Source of the DNA: Candidatus Melainabacteria bacterium
GTDB lineage: Bacteria; Cyanobacteriota; Vampirovibrionia; Obscuribacterales; Obscuribacteraceae
Reading direction: 5' to 3'
DNA length: 64,000 bases
Assembly: GCA_003963305.1 (NCBI GenBank)
Contig: RXJR01000001.1
Span: 372,001 to 436,000, forward strand
This document shows, one piece after another, positions 41,795 to 50,481 of the stretch. The first letter of the stretch is position 1, and every line of letters starts with the position of its first letter. The notes below the pieces were generated by a model that did not search any database, had not been told where the DNA came from, and saw only the letters and a list, made by a program, of their open reading frames with translations. The translations under genes and the position numbers were made by a program.

Positions 41795-43438
41795 TCAAGG
41801 CATCTTTTCTTCTAAATATGCACCAAGAAAATCGAGAAGTTCGGTCAAGTCGAGTTCTGACTCCTCGGCGTCATGCTCCGGATCGCCCGCCCTGGACGCC
41901 ACCGTGTGGGTTCCGGCGGCAGACTCCACAATTAATTTCCAGCTCACCAGATTGCCGGCTCGCTCCACAAATCCGTTACGAACTGAAAGGATGCCGCTCA
42001 GTTCGACCAGCTCGCGCAGCTTTTCCGCCTCGTCTCGGGGCATCTTATCGACATCCAATTCGCAGCCCTTGAACTGGGGCACGATGCCGCGCGTGATTTT
42101 CATAAAATAATTCAGCCTGAGAACATCTCCAACATGCTCATTCTCAAAAGACTGGGGATCGATCAGGTACAGTCGCACCATATTCAGTGCCTCACTGGCG
42201 GAGCGATAGCGCACTTCTTCCCGGCTGTATTTGCTGCTGAAACGAACTTCCTTGCAGGCGAGAAATCCTTTTGCTGCCAGCCCGAAATAAACTAAGCCGA
42301 CCGGCTTGTCATCTGTTCCACCATCTGGTCCGGCGATACCTGTGACGCTGACTCCGATGTCAGCCTGGGAGAACTTCATCACCCCGAGAGCCATGGCTTT
42401 GGCGCACTGAGGGCTGACTGCGCCGTACTCTTTCAATATCGATTCTGAGACGCCGAGAATTTTATGTTTGGCTTGATTTGAGTATGTGACGACGTTTAAG
42501 GTGGTGTACAGAGAGCTGCCTGGCACATCTGTCAGTCTCTTGCTTACATAGCCGCCAGTGCACGATTCGGCAGTCGACAGAGTCATCTCACGCTGCGTCA
42601 GGTACTTGCCGACGACTGATTCCAGAGTTTCTTTGTCTGTGCCATAACAAAGATTGCCACTGTTCTTCGTGATTTCCTCAATAACCGGAGCGGCAATTTT
42701 TTTGGCATCGTCTATGGTGGCAGCTTTGGCTGCAACCCGCAACCGACATTCTCCAAGACCAGCATAGGGTGCCACTGATGGATTGGCGTTACTAAGAAGA
42801 TGTGCATATTTTTCAGCCAGGGCTGATTCGCCGATACCGTAATGCTTCAACTCGCACGACCAGAGTGTGCCCTCAACAAAATTCGCCTGCAGATATGGGC
42901 GCGCCGTCTCAGCCCACATAGCCTTCATCTCGGAAGGCACACCCGGGAAAGTAAGAATTGTGCGTGGTCTGGAGGGATCGACTATTTCTGCTTTGCGCAA
43001 GTCAGACTCAGAGACCTTCCAGACAATTCCCGGTGCGGTTCCTCTCGGGTTGGGCAGCCAGTTCGCGCCCACAGGCAGAAGAGCCTGTTTGTTGTTTGAC
43101 TCAGGCATGGCAAAATTGCGCGCCGCAAAGAGCTTTTGAATATGTGCCAGCACCGCTTCGTCGAGCACCATCTCAGCGCCGAAAAAATCGGCTATTGATT
43201 CAGTGGTCAGATCATCAGGTGTTGGACCGAGTCCGCCAGTTGTAATGACTATATCGGCGCGGTTCAGCGCAGCGCGCAGAATTGAATGGATACGCTCCTT
43301 GTTGTCGCCAACAGTGGTGCGGAAAAAGCAGTTGATGCCAAGCTGAGCAAGCTCGATCGCGAGAAACTGGGCGTTCGTATCGAGTACGTCTCCAAGCAGG
43401 AGTTCCGTACCGATTGACAATGTTTCTGCTGTAGCCAT
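41795..43438 (-). CDS. cinA: CinA-like NMN deamidase with C-terminal emfourin-like extension
   Basis: The product has 547 residues, about 120 more than usual CinA. The N-terminal COG1058 domain (LSIGTELLLGDVLDTNAQFL, ITTGGLGPTPDDLT) and the C-terminal amide hydrolase domain (STAESCTGGYVSKRLTDVPG, VSVTGIAGPDGGTDDKPVG) are intact. CinA cleaves nicotinamide mononucleotide and ADP-ribose type compounds. Residues about 445-547 (MKITRGIVPQFKGCELDVDK, then KLRELVELSG and SWKLIVESAAGTHTV) follow the strand-helix-strand layout of emfourin-type protease-inhibitor domains. AGGA precedes the ATG. Confidence 0.9.
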   Translation of the reverse strand: MATAETLSIGTELLLGDVLDTNAQFLAIELAQLGINCFFRTTVGDNKERIHSILRAALNRADIVITTGGLGPTPDDLTTESIADFFGAEMVLDEAVLAHIQKLFAARNFAMPESNNKQALLPVGANWLPNPRGTAPGIVWKVSESDLRKAEIVDPSRPRTILTFPGVPSEMKAMWAETARPYLQANFVEGTLWSCELKHYGIGESALAEKYAHLLSNANPSVAPYAGLGECRLRVAAKAATIDDAKKIAAPVIEEITKNSGNLCYGTDKETLESVVGKYLTQREMTLSTAESCTGGYVSKRLTDVPGSSLYTTLNVVTYSNQAKHKILGVSESILKEYGAVSPQCAKAMALGVMKFSQADIGVSVTGIAGPDGGTDDKPVGLVYFGLAAKGFLACKEVRFSSKYSREEVRYRSASEALNMVRLYLIDPQSFENEHVGDVLRLNYFMKITRGIVPQFKGCELDVDKMPRDEAEKLRELVELSGILSVRNGFVERAGNLVSWKLIVESAAGTHTVASRAGDPEHDAEESELDLTELLDFLGAYLEEKMP

Positions 43439-43586
43439 AAAGTCCTAACTCAGTCGTTCAGCCTGATTGCTGCACAGACCGCCCTCGGAATCGTTTGTAC
43501 GTTGAATACCCAATCCGTTTGTGCGCCGATACACTTCTGCTCGTCATGACGCAAAGTCCGAACAGCGTGACGCACGGGGCGTCGAG

Positions 43587-43796
43587 CTAACTGATGAAAA
43601 TGGGAGCTGGATTCGGAATTTGCTCGGGCAAAATCATGCCGTGCCCATGTCCACCACCACCGGCTGGAGCGGTTGCGTCGTCAACCTTGTACGAGAAGCA
43701 GGCCCAGAGACCAATCATACCGACCGTGATTGTGAAGCAGACGAAAAAGAAGATCAGCCAGGTCTGGCTGGGATCCTTGTGGGTGGGTGCGCTCAT
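43587..43796 (-). CDS. Small single-pass membrane protein
   Basis: The protein has 69 residues. A membrane segment (TWLIFFFVCFTITVGMIGLW, about 12-31) follows a short polar head, and a Gly/His stretch (AGGGGHGHGM) lies after it. AAGGAG is eight bases before the ATG. The His-rich stretch could bind a metal. I do not recognise the family. A second membrane protein gene lies 40 bases upstream. Confidence 0.65.
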   Translation of the reverse strand: MSAPTHKDPSQTWLIFFFVCFTITVGMIGLWACFSYKVDDATAPAGGGGHGHGMILPEQIPNPAPIFIS

Positions 43797-43836
43797 GCGT
43801 CTAGCTCCTTATGACAACCTTACTCAATCAACCTGC

Positions 43837-44457
43837 TCAAAATCCTTTCAGAGAATTTAGCAGGTTCATCGTCACTTGTTGATTGTACGCGTGGTCCCGA
43901 ACTGGATATGAGTAAATAAGAATGTTTTTTGCGGCTTTGTTAAGGCCAATTGTGGCCACGAACCCATCACCCTTGTGGTTGGTTGACAAGTCAGTAAACT
44001 CACCCAGCAAATAGTTCATCTGTTGACCGAGCAGGGGTATGGTGCCATTTGATTTCACTTCATGAAACTTGGCAGCCAGATAAGTGGTGTTGATTCCTGC
44101 CTCAAAGGCCCGATCGAGAAAAATCTTGGAATCCTTATCGGTGGTTGGCCCGGGCAAGGAGTAAAAGGCAATTTGCTGCCCGCTCGGTTCGTGCTCGATC
44201 ACCATACATTGCATGATCTCGAAATTCGCAGCCATCAAGTACTTGTAACCTTCTGGCAACGGTTGCGGAAACTGGGCTATCTTCTGCGCTGTCGCCTGCA
44301 TTTTTTCAGGCACATTAACGTCGATGACAATCTGACGTGCCAACATCAACCATGAAAACGCCGTCGCGCTGACGGAGCCGATTGTCAATACGACAAAGAA
44401 TATGAGCAGGGCTGCCCACAGAGGCAATCGTTGTCTGGAGACGCGCTCACTTGCCAC
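43837..44457 (-). CDS. Single-pass membrane protein of unknown function
   Basis: The product has 206 residues. A basic head and one membrane segment (PLWAALLIFFVVLTIGSVSA, about 12-38) precede a soluble domain of about 165 residues outside the cytoplasm with no recognised motif. It starts at a GTG inside the end of folD, overlapping by 11 bases, which suggests translational coupling with folD. Confidence 0.65.
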   Translation of the reverse strand: MASERVSRQRLPLWAALLIFFVVLTIGSVSATAFSWLMLARQIVIDVNVPEKMQATAQKIAQFPQPLPEGYKYLMAANFEIMQCMVIEHEPSGQQIAFYSLPGPTTDKDSKIFLDRAFEAGINTTYLAAKFHEVKSNGTIPLLGQQMNYLLGEFTDLSTNHKGDGFVATIGLNKAAKNILIYSYPVRDHAYNQQVTMNLLNSLKGF

Positions 44458-45337
44458 CGGTTCGACGCTCGTATGCGGTAATCGTGTTGGCGAGGAGCAT
44501 CGCCACAGTCATCGGACCGACGCCGCCTGGAACGGGCGTGATGAATCGAGCAAGCTTCGCTGCGTCGGCATATTGCACATCACCTGAGACAATCGATTCG
44601 CCGTCTGGACCTTGAGTGTGGTGTATGCCAACATCGATAACGGTAGAACCCGGCTTTATCCAGGAGCCTTTTACGAACTCACGCTGACCAGCTGCAACCA
44701 CGAGAATATCCGCATTCTGGCAAATCTTATCCAGATCTTTTGTACGGCTGTGGCACATCGTCACGGTGGCATTTTTTTGCTGCAAGAGAATCGCGATAGG
44801 CTTACCGACCAAGTTTGAGCGACCAATTACGACCGCATTCTTGCCTTCAATTTCAACTTTATATCGGTCGAGCAAAGCCATGACACCAACAGGAGTGCAA
44901 GGTCGCAAGCCAGTCTTACCGGCAAACAATCGCCCCATGCTCTCCGTCGTCAAACCATCGACGTCTTTGTCGGGATCGAGAACTTCCAAAACCACATCTG
45001 CTGAAAGATGCTTCGGCAAAGGCAGTTGAACCAAAATTCCATCGACAACATCTGATTGATTCAAGCTTCTGATGCAAGCCAGAAGTGTTTCCATATCGGT
45101 GTTTGCCGGAAACGTATGCATAAAACTTTCGATGCCGACTTTCTTGCACGAAGAAGTTTTGTTCTTAACGTACAGGGCACTGGCTTTGTCATCGCCGACA
45201 AGAACGACGGCGAGCCCGGGGCGACGCTTGCCAGACTCCACGATTTTGGCGACCTTCTCTTTGAGTTCTTCGCGAACCGAAGCAGCAAGCGCCTTTCCGT
45301 CCATAACCTGTCCTACCGATTGTTCCTGCAAAACCAT
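44447..45337 (-). CDS. folD: Methylenetetrahydrofolate dehydrogenase/cyclohydrolase
   Basis: The protein has 296 residues. FolD interconverts methylene-, methenyl- and 10-formyl-tetrahydrofolate. The catalytic Lys is in ALYVKNKTSSCKKVGI, and GILVQLPLPKHL, VIGRSNLVGKPIAILL and ITPVPGGVGPMTVAMLL are diagnostic. AGAGGAG lies nine bases before the ATG. It follows thiL by 14 bases, so thiL, folD and the next membrane protein form an operon. Confidence 0.96.
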   Translation of the reverse strand: MVLQEQSVGQVMDGKALAASVREELKEKVAKIVESGKRRPGLAVVLVGDDKASALYVKNKTSSCKKVGIESFMHTFPANTDMETLLACIRSLNQSDVVDGILVQLPLPKHLSADVVLEVLDPDKDVDGLTTESMGRLFAGKTGLRPCTPVGVMALLDRYKVEIEGKNAVVIGRSNLVGKPIAILLQQKNATVTMCHSRTKDLDKICQNADILVVAAGQREFVKGSWIKPGSTVIDVGIHHTQGPDGESIVSGDVQYADAAKLARFITPVPGGVGPMTVAMLLANTITAYERRTGGK

Positions 45338-45351
45338 TGCTTCAGGCTCCT

Positions 45352-46320
45352 CTAAAATTCAATTTGCTCAAAACATTTGGAAAGGTCTAACTGCAACGCA
45401 GTCTTATCGCCAGACTTCAAATTTATTTCATCAGCGGCGGTTACAACACCAATCACTTTGAAGGGATTGTCTTCGACCCAGTCTTTCAACCGGCTTTCGG
45501 GTATGCAACCTACCAATTCATAATCTTCCCCACCGTACAGCGCCCAGTCTAACGGGTCAGCGCCCGCTATATGCGCAACTGAGAGAGTTTCAACGTCAAT
45601 CGGTAACTTTTCTAAATCTATATCCATACCGACATTGCTGGCGCGGCAAATCTGCGTCAGGGCATCAGCCAGACCGTCACTCGCATCCATGAGCGCTCCG
45701 CGGCTACCGGTGCGTCGAATCAAGGACCAGGACTCACAAAGCCGTGGCAGCGGATGCACATGAGCCGAGATGGAGTGCGGAAACTGACTGGAATTGTTTA
45801 GCTGATTCAATAAAACCCACAGCCCGGCGCGACTTGCACCAAAATCACCAGTGACCACGACAATGTCACCGCTCTGAGCACCAGAACGCAGTAAACAGCC
45901 GTTCTCATGCACTTTTCCCTGCACCGTTATGCTGAGCGTCAAAGCAGCGCCTTTGGTCAGGTCGCCGCCCACAATCTGAGCTCCGTAGGTCCTGGAGCAG
46001 TCGATCATGCCCTCATAGAGCTGCTGGAAAGCCGACTTATCCACGTGGGGCGGCACAGTGATGCCGACCAATATGTTGCGAGGTCGCCCAGCCATGGCCG
46101 CGATATCGCTTAAATTGACGGCAATGGATTTCCAGCCCAGATCGCGCATGGAAATCAAAGGCAGCAAAAAGTGCGTGCCTTCAACGAGCATGTCAGTCGT
46201 CAACAAATCTCCATCAGAAACGACAGCACAGTCATCACCGATAAACGGGCTTTCCGTCCATGACTTGATTGCTCCGACCAGTTCGTGCTCGCGTGTAAAA
46301 AAGCGTTTTTCTGCGGACAT
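45352..46320 (-). CDS. thiL: Thiamine-monophosphate kinase
   Basis: The protein has 322 residues. ThiL phosphorylates thiamine phosphate to thiamine diphosphate. Motifs are IGDDCAVV, TTDMLVEGTHF, WKSIAVNLSDIAAMAGRP, GGDLTKG and MDASDGLADALTQI, as in the AIR synthase-like fold. The sequence is complete. It starts a minus-strand operon and is divergent from yggT. No TPP riboswitch was recognised upstream. Confidence 0.94.
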   Translation of the reverse strand: MSAEKRFFTREHELVGAIKSWTESPFIGDDCAVVSDGDLLTTDMLVEGTHFLLPLISMRDLGWKSIAVNLSDIAAMAGRPRNILVGITVPPHVDKSAFQQLYEGMIDCSRTYGAQIVGGDLTKGAALTLSITVQGKVHENGCLLRSGAQSGDIVVVTGDFGASRAGLWVLLNQLNNSSQFPHSISAHVHPLPRLCESWSLIRRTGSRGALMDASDGLADALTQICRASNVGMDIDLEKLPIDVETLSVAHIAGADPLDWALYGGEDYELVGCIPESRLKDWVEDNPFKVIGVVTAADEINLKSGDKTALQLDLSKCFEQIEF

Positions 46321-46426
46321 TTAAAAGCCTTTGAACGGCGCGCTCGCCGTTGTTGGTGCTACAATCTGGCACATAGGGACGTTCAGAACGCGTAGAAAAC
46401 GGAATTATTCCAAAGTCAGGTGAATT

Positions 46427-46684
46427 GTGTCATCCATTGCACAAATAGTAATTGGCTTTCTCCAACTTGTTAATTTACTCGTTATAGTTTGGTGCTTGCT
46501 GAGTTGGTTTCCAAACATTCGCTGGTACGATCAACCATTCAAAGCGCTGGACCAATGCGTACAGCCAATCATTGCGCCGTTCCGCAAACTTATTCCGCCA
46601 ATCGGCAACATAGACTTATCTCCGATGATCGCGATATTTGTCTTGCAGGGCGTAGAAATGCTAGTGTCTCATCTTCTCCCCTGA
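46427..46684 (+). CDS. YggT/Ycf19 family membrane protein
   Basis: The protein has 85 residues with two membrane segments (about 5-25 and 65-82). The motif LLSWFPNIRWYDQPFKALDQ and IAPFRKLIPPIGNIDLSPMI are the YggT signature. In cyanobacteria and chloroplasts relatives (Ycf19/CCB3) help membrane protein or cytochrome assembly and cell division. It starts at a GTG with AGGTGA upstream. Confidence 0.92.
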   Translation: MSSIAQIVIGFLQLVNLLVIVWCLLSWFPNIRWYDQPFKALDQCVQPIIAPFRKLIPPIGNIDLSPMIAIFVLQGVEMLVSHLLP

Positions 46685-46703
46685 GCAGGTCAGAAATTCT
46701 TCA

Positions 46704-48719
46704 ATGCTTTCTCGCAGATCGTTCTTGTTAGGGAATCTAGCAGGACTGGCAACACTCGCCCCCGGATTCAATTGTGTCGCAGCGCTGGCTAAGAAAGCCA
46801 AAGTCGAACCAGTCAAGGCTGGACCGCATTCACTGGCCAGGCTGGACTGGCCTCCAGCAATTGTGCCTGACAGACTGGGAATGGCAGACAAGGGCTTCTG
46901 CTGCATCGCCGACGAATACGGACGCCTTGCCATAGTCGATTTGCGCAAGCCCAGCAATCCTAAAACGCCACCAAAAGTGATTGCAGAGCTTGGCGGACTG
47001 GGAAAGAAAATCGTCGATTTCAAAGTGTATCTAGGACGCGCCTACGCACTTGTATTGTCTGCGTCGGAAAACTCAGAAGCGCAGTACGCTCTCGTCACAG
47101 TCAATTTGACACCAATTACGGATCCATCGATTCTCACATCAGTTGCGCTCGACCGATTTTCTGAAGCAACTTGCATCGCCGCAAGCCTGGACCTCGTTTG
47201 CGTAGCCGGCACTTCAACAGCAGGCGAAAATCTGATTGCCGTTTATAACGCCGGCACTAAAGGTGCAAAGATGGATGCGACTCCGCTCTCAACCATCACA
47301 GCAGAGATGCCTGCAACATTGATGGATCTGCAAGATCGCAATCTGCTCGTTTTGGAAGGTGGAAGCAACTCGCAGCTTCAATATTTCGGATTGATCGATC
47401 CTCGAACTCCCACCACCAGAGCCACAGTAAAGCTTGAAGGTGACTTCAAGGCAATGGCAAGATTCAAAGATGCTGCCATCATCGCTGGTACCAGCTCAGC
47501 ACTGGGAGCATCGGGTGGTGCCTGTGTAGCAAAATCAATCGCGCTGGAGCCGCAACTGCGCATGGTGTCAGAAATGCCTCTTGACCCGATGCTGAATGTG
47601 TTCGACGCATCGGCACAGAAAGACCGTTTCATGATTTTTGGAGAGTCGAGCAACGACCGTATGCTGGCGTCGCTTCTCTTCAACAAAAACAAAACTCTCA
47701 CCAGGGAACAAGTTATCACCCTGGAAAAACAGAATGGCGGATACGGCTCTCACTCCAGCGTCTCGCTATTCGGCAAAAACGTCTATGTAGCTTCAGGTTG
47801 GGCTGGCGTGCAAATGCTCTCACAGGTCGGTACTAACTGGGCATTTGCATACAACTATTCAATTCCACGACTACCGGCATCCAGCCTCGCGACGTGGGGT
47901 GACTCCGTCGTCCTGGCAGGCGCCGACCTGAAACTGTACAACATCCAGCAACCGAGCCACCCGGCGCTCTCTTCCGTTGCCAGCTTAACGAGTTCCGTCA
48001 AGTCAGTAGTCGGTGCCGGCAGCTATGTCATTTGTCTGACAAAAGATTCGATTCTTTTGCGCAAGATGGACAAACTGAACGACACAATCGCTACGGTCAA
48101 AATCACAGGACAGCAATTGTGCTTCGATAAACAGCAACAACGGGCTTATGTACTCAAGGATGGAACAAAGAAGAACACCACTAGCTTGAACAAATTCCAG
48201 GTGTATTCAAATAGCCTGAGCGCTGAAAAGGTCTTTGAAGTACCCGGCGTCTTTGCTCGCGCCTCCGCCGGTGGTGGCGCAATTTTGCTTGGTGGAATCA
48301 ATGATGTTTCACTGTACAAATTAGGCGAAAAGGCGGAACTTGTTGGAAGCCGCCATTTCGAGAATCTTGGCGTGCGCGATGTCGTACTTCTCGATGACTT
48401 TATCGTCATCTCCGCCATCGATCAAACCTCAAAAGGATTTTGTCTGATCTTGTCCAAAGACGAAAAGGATCTGCACGTACTGGGTTCAGCCGATTTGCCG
48501 CATGACGGCGCGGCGCTGGCCGCGTACAATCGAACAGCAGTGGCCGTGGGTCGTACTCCGGACGGCAAGGACCTTGCCACGTTCATCGACTTCAAAAATC
48601 CGTCTGCACCGAAAGTAGTAACATCAGTGCAAACAATCGAGGCAGCATCCGCAGTGTCCATGAAGGACCAGGTTGTGATTGTGGCTGGACGCGGAATGGA
48701 TCTTCTGTCAGCCACCTGA
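46704..48719 (+). CDS. Tat-exported beta-propeller protein (LVIVD-like repeats)
   Basis: The product has 671 residues. The N-terminus LSRRSFLLGNLAGLATLAPG fits a twin-arginine signal (SRRSFLLG). The mature protein is a run of strands with repeated blocks such as FCCIADEYGRLAIVDLRKP, VYVASGWAGVQMLSQ and VVLAGADLKLYNIQQPSHPA, the pattern of LVIVD repeats and other propellers. No catalytic site is visible. Function is unknown. It begins 20 bases after yggT. A palindromic repeat pair follows its stop. Confidence 0.75.
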   Translation: MLSRRSFLLGNLAGLATLAPGFNCVAALAKKAKVEPVKAGPHSLARLDWPPAIVPDRLGMADKGFCCIADEYGRLAIVDLRKPSNPKTPPKVIAELGGLGKKIVDFKVYLGRAYALVLSASENSEAQYALVTVNLTPITDPSILTSVALDRFSEATCIAASLDLVCVAGTSTAGENLIAVYNAGTKGAKMDATPLSTITAEMPATLMDLQDRNLLVLEGGSNSQLQYFGLIDPRTPTTRATVKLEGDFKAMARFKDAAIIAGTSSALGASGGACVAKSIALEPQLRMVSEMPLDPMLNVFDASAQKDRFMIFGESSNDRMLASLLFNKNKTLTREQVITLEKQNGGYGSHSSVSLFGKNVYVASGWAGVQMLSQVGTNWAFAYNYSIPRLPASSLATWGDSVVLAGADLKLYNIQQPSHPALSSVASLTSSVKSVVGAGSYVICLTKDSILLRKMDKLNDTIATVKITGQQLCFDKQQQRAYVLKDGTKKNTTSLNKFQVYSNSLSAEKVFEVPGVFARASAGGGAILLGGINDVSLYKLGEKAELVGSRHFENLGVRDVVLLDDFIVISAIDQTSKGFCLILSKDEKDLHVLGSADLPHDGAALAAYNRTAVAVGRTPDGKDLATFIDFKNPSAPKVVTSVQTIEAASAVSMKDQVVIVAGRGMDLLSAT

Positions 48720-48723
48720 CCCC

Positions 48724-48791
48724 ATGGACCGCACGCGAGACGCGTGCACCTCGCACCCGTTCATGGAGCGCACGCGTCTCGCGTGCACCTC
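48724..48791. repeat. Two palindromic repeat units after the propeller gene
   Basis: Units of about 29 bases start at 48724 and 48763. Each holds CATGGA(C/G)C followed by a perfect 7-bp inverted repeat GCACGCG-N3-CGCGTGC (48731-48747 and 48770-48786) and ACCTC. The first unit starts five bases after the stop. The same core recurs at 50482-50545 after the orthocaspase gene, in the same orientation relative to the gene before it. Confidence 0.8.
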
Positions 48792-48801
48792 AGCGCAACT
48801 A

Positions 48802-49461
48802 TCAGCGCGATTGTGCGCTCTGCTGTGCGGCAAAAAGAACCATATCGATGAGCGAGTTGATCACTCGTTCGCGCGACATTGGCATCGTGTGCTTACCGCC
48901 CAGTACCTCCTGGGAAATAATGAAGTTGATCAACGCACCGTGCATAATGCGCGCAACTGCTTCTGGGTCACCAAAAGCAAGTTCATCGTTTTCTTTGATG
49001 TAGTGAGTAAGTTTTTGAATTCCCGGATTCACCAATCGAGTCAAATACACTTCCGAGAGTTGTGGAAATCTGCCTGATTCGCCTATAACCAGGCGAAGCA
49101 TGGAGACATACTCCCAGTCATCCATTTGCGAAAGCGTAATCTGTGCCAGTTTTCGCAAGAATGCTTGCGTTGGCAGTGAACGCAATTCCGGTTTCATTCC
49201 CGCATCTACAAAGTGTTCGAGAAGACGATCCATCAGAGCGGCGAACAGGTCTTCCTTATTGTTGAAGTAGCTGTACAAAGTCTGTTTAGCAACTCCAGCT
49301 TCGGCAGCAATTGCATCCATGCTCGCGGAGTATCCATAGCTCAGGAACGTTCTCAAGGCTCCTTGCATGATCTTTTCGCGCTTGTGCTTAGCGCGATCGG
49401 TTTCATCGTGCGCGACCGATAGTCCGTGCGGTTTGTTTGTTCTATTGATCGCTCTGGACAT
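48802..49461 (-). CDS. TetR-family transcriptional regulator
   Basis: The protein has 219 residues. The DNA-binding head (IMQGALRTFLSYGYSAS, MDAIAAEAGVAKQTLYSYFN, about 33-75) is a typical TetR helix-turn-helix, and the C-terminal ligand domain resembles the AcrR group. A 19-bp motif lies 37 bases upstream and recurs upstream of the small membrane protein gene at 50.3 kb, so it likely controls itself and that gene. The ligand is unknown. Confidence 0.92.
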   Translation of the reverse strand: MSRAINRTNKPHGLSVAHDETDRAKHKREKIMQGALRTFLSYGYSASMDAIAAEAGVAKQTLYSYFNNKEDLFAALMDRLLEHFVDAGMKPELRSLPTQAFLRKLAQITLSQMDDWEYVSMLRLVIGESGRFPQLSEVYLTRLVNPGIQKLTHYIKENDELAFGDPEAVARIMHGALINFIISQEVLGGKHTMPMSRERVINSLIDMVLFAAQQSAQSR

Positions 49462-49497
49462 AGCTTTAGTTCTGCCACTACCATACGTTTTTAGTGA

Positions 49498-49516
49498 ATC
49501 ATACTAATGAGTCTAA
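49498..49516. promoter_or_regulatory. Candidate TetR operator upstream of the TetR gene
   Basis: The 19-base motif ATCATACTAATGAGTCTAA differs by one base from the copy at 50334-50352. It is partly palindromic around CTAAT(G/T)AG and lies 37-55 bases before the TetR start codon. On the minus strand it contains TAGTATGAT, a possible -10 region. Confidence 0.65.
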
Positions 49517-49544
49517 CACGGTAACACATTGTTGGTGGACTCAG

Positions 49545-49778
49545 TTATCTCCGGTAAACCAGCACTTCCAAGCGGCGAGCACCATCGTATATCAAGGGAT
49601 TGCTGGCTCGTTCTGATTTTGTAGCAACACAATCTATTCCCAATTGTCCATAACGCGGCTCTTGCTCCGACTGGATAGCGCCGTATAAGACTCCTACAAA
49701 GACAGCCAACACCATCAGGGCGAATCCGGTGTTTGTAGTTCGCAAAGTCTTTTGAGGCGGACTAAGTGATGGTTCCAT
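49545..49778 (-). CDS. Small single-pass membrane protein
   Basis: The product has 77 residues from the ATG at 49778. One membrane segment (GFALMVLAVFVGVLYGAI) follows a short polar head, and about 40 residues follow outside. The frame to 49913 would add 45 unrelated residues. I do not recognise the family. It lies between the TetR gene and another small membrane protein, all on one strand, so the three may form a regulated unit. Confidence 0.5.
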   Translation of the reverse strand: MEPSLSPPQKTLRTTNTGFALMVLAVFVGVLYGAIQSEQEPRYGQLGIDCVATKSERASNPLIYDGARRLEVLVYRR

Positions 49779-49936
49779 TCGTCTAGCTCTGAGTATTTCC
49801 TGATTATAAAGAAAGTACTCTCGCTTAAGACCATGAGCAGGGTTAATTCGACAGCGAGAGCACTGGCCCGAAAGCGCTTGATGGTGATTCAAGCGCCGCG
49901 AGTTCTTGCCCATACCTTATTTGTTTCCAGTCCGCA

Positions 49937-50305
49937 CTATTTTCTGTGCTTGATAAATTTGCAAAATCGATACAACCCAAATGCTGTGCAGCCCGCAAGC
50001 ACTGCAGGAATCGTTGCAAGCGCACAATTCCCAGATTGAATCGCATCTGGTAAGTAAATTGCCGAAACAGTTGTGGCAGGAATAATGAATGACAAAGCAT
50101 ACATATGAGACCCGCCGCTGGATTTTGATTTCCGAGATTCCAATTTCCGCGAGTCCAACAATGGTCTAACTTCTGTGGATTCACGTCCTTCGGTAGCAAC
50201 TGGTTCGTCATCATAAGGAGGCCAGGGTCTTGATTGTTCAGTCATAGGGGATTTAATTGCCTTATTTGTCATTGCCTTGCTCGGCATCTCTGTTTGTCCA
50301 ATCAT
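49937..50305 (-). CDS. Small membrane protein under a TetR-type operator
   Basis: The protein has 122 residues from the ATG at 50305, which has GAGGTGG eight bases upstream. The longer frame starts inside the -35 box of a consensus promoter and cannot be right. A polar, charged N-terminal half (about 1-65) is followed by two membrane segments (MYALSFIIPATTVSAIYL and CALATIPAVLAGCTAFGLY). I do not recognise the family. The operator-like motif overlapping its promoter suggests control by the TetR protein nearby. Confidence 0.6.
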   Translation of the reverse strand: MIGQTEMPSKAMTNKAIKSPMTEQSRPWPPYDDEPVATEGRESTEVRPLLDSRKLESRKSKSSGGSHMYALSFIIPATTVSAIYLPDAIQSGNCALATIPAVLAGCTAFGLYRFCKFIKHRK

Positions 50306-50333
50306 TGAAGTATCCACCTCGTTAGCTTCTAAA

Positions 50334-50352
50334 ATCATACTAATTAGTCTAA
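50334..50352. promoter_or_regulatory. Second copy of the TetR operator motif
   Basis: ATCATACTAATTAGTCTAA contains the perfect palindrome ACTAATTAGT and matches the copy at 49498 in 18 of 19 bases. It overlaps the spacer and -10 region of the promoter at 50343-50365, as expected for repression. Confidence 0.7.
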
Positions 50353-50365
50353 TTTGATTTGTCAA
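50343..50365 (-). promoter_or_regulatory. Consensus -35 and spacer of the small membrane protein promoter
   Basis: On the minus strand TTGACA (50365-50360) is followed after 17 bases by TAGTAT (50342-50337), a -10 box with four of six consensus bases; TATGAT three bases further is an alternative at a 20-base spacing. The start codon at 50305 lies about 32 bases downstream. Confidence 0.65.
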
Positions 50366-50481
50366 GGGACGATAAGCCGCAGAAATCGCCCATACATTGT
50401 GAATATTGACTATAAATGGTAGTTTTCCTGACCAGTCTCTTCGGTATGAAATTGAACATTTTTACCGCACAACCCGTCGAT

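Noticed and set aside
49843-50214. 123-codon minus-strand frame overlapping the small membrane protein gene
   Set aside because: The other frame has a strong ribosome site and two membrane segments; this one has no supporting feature.
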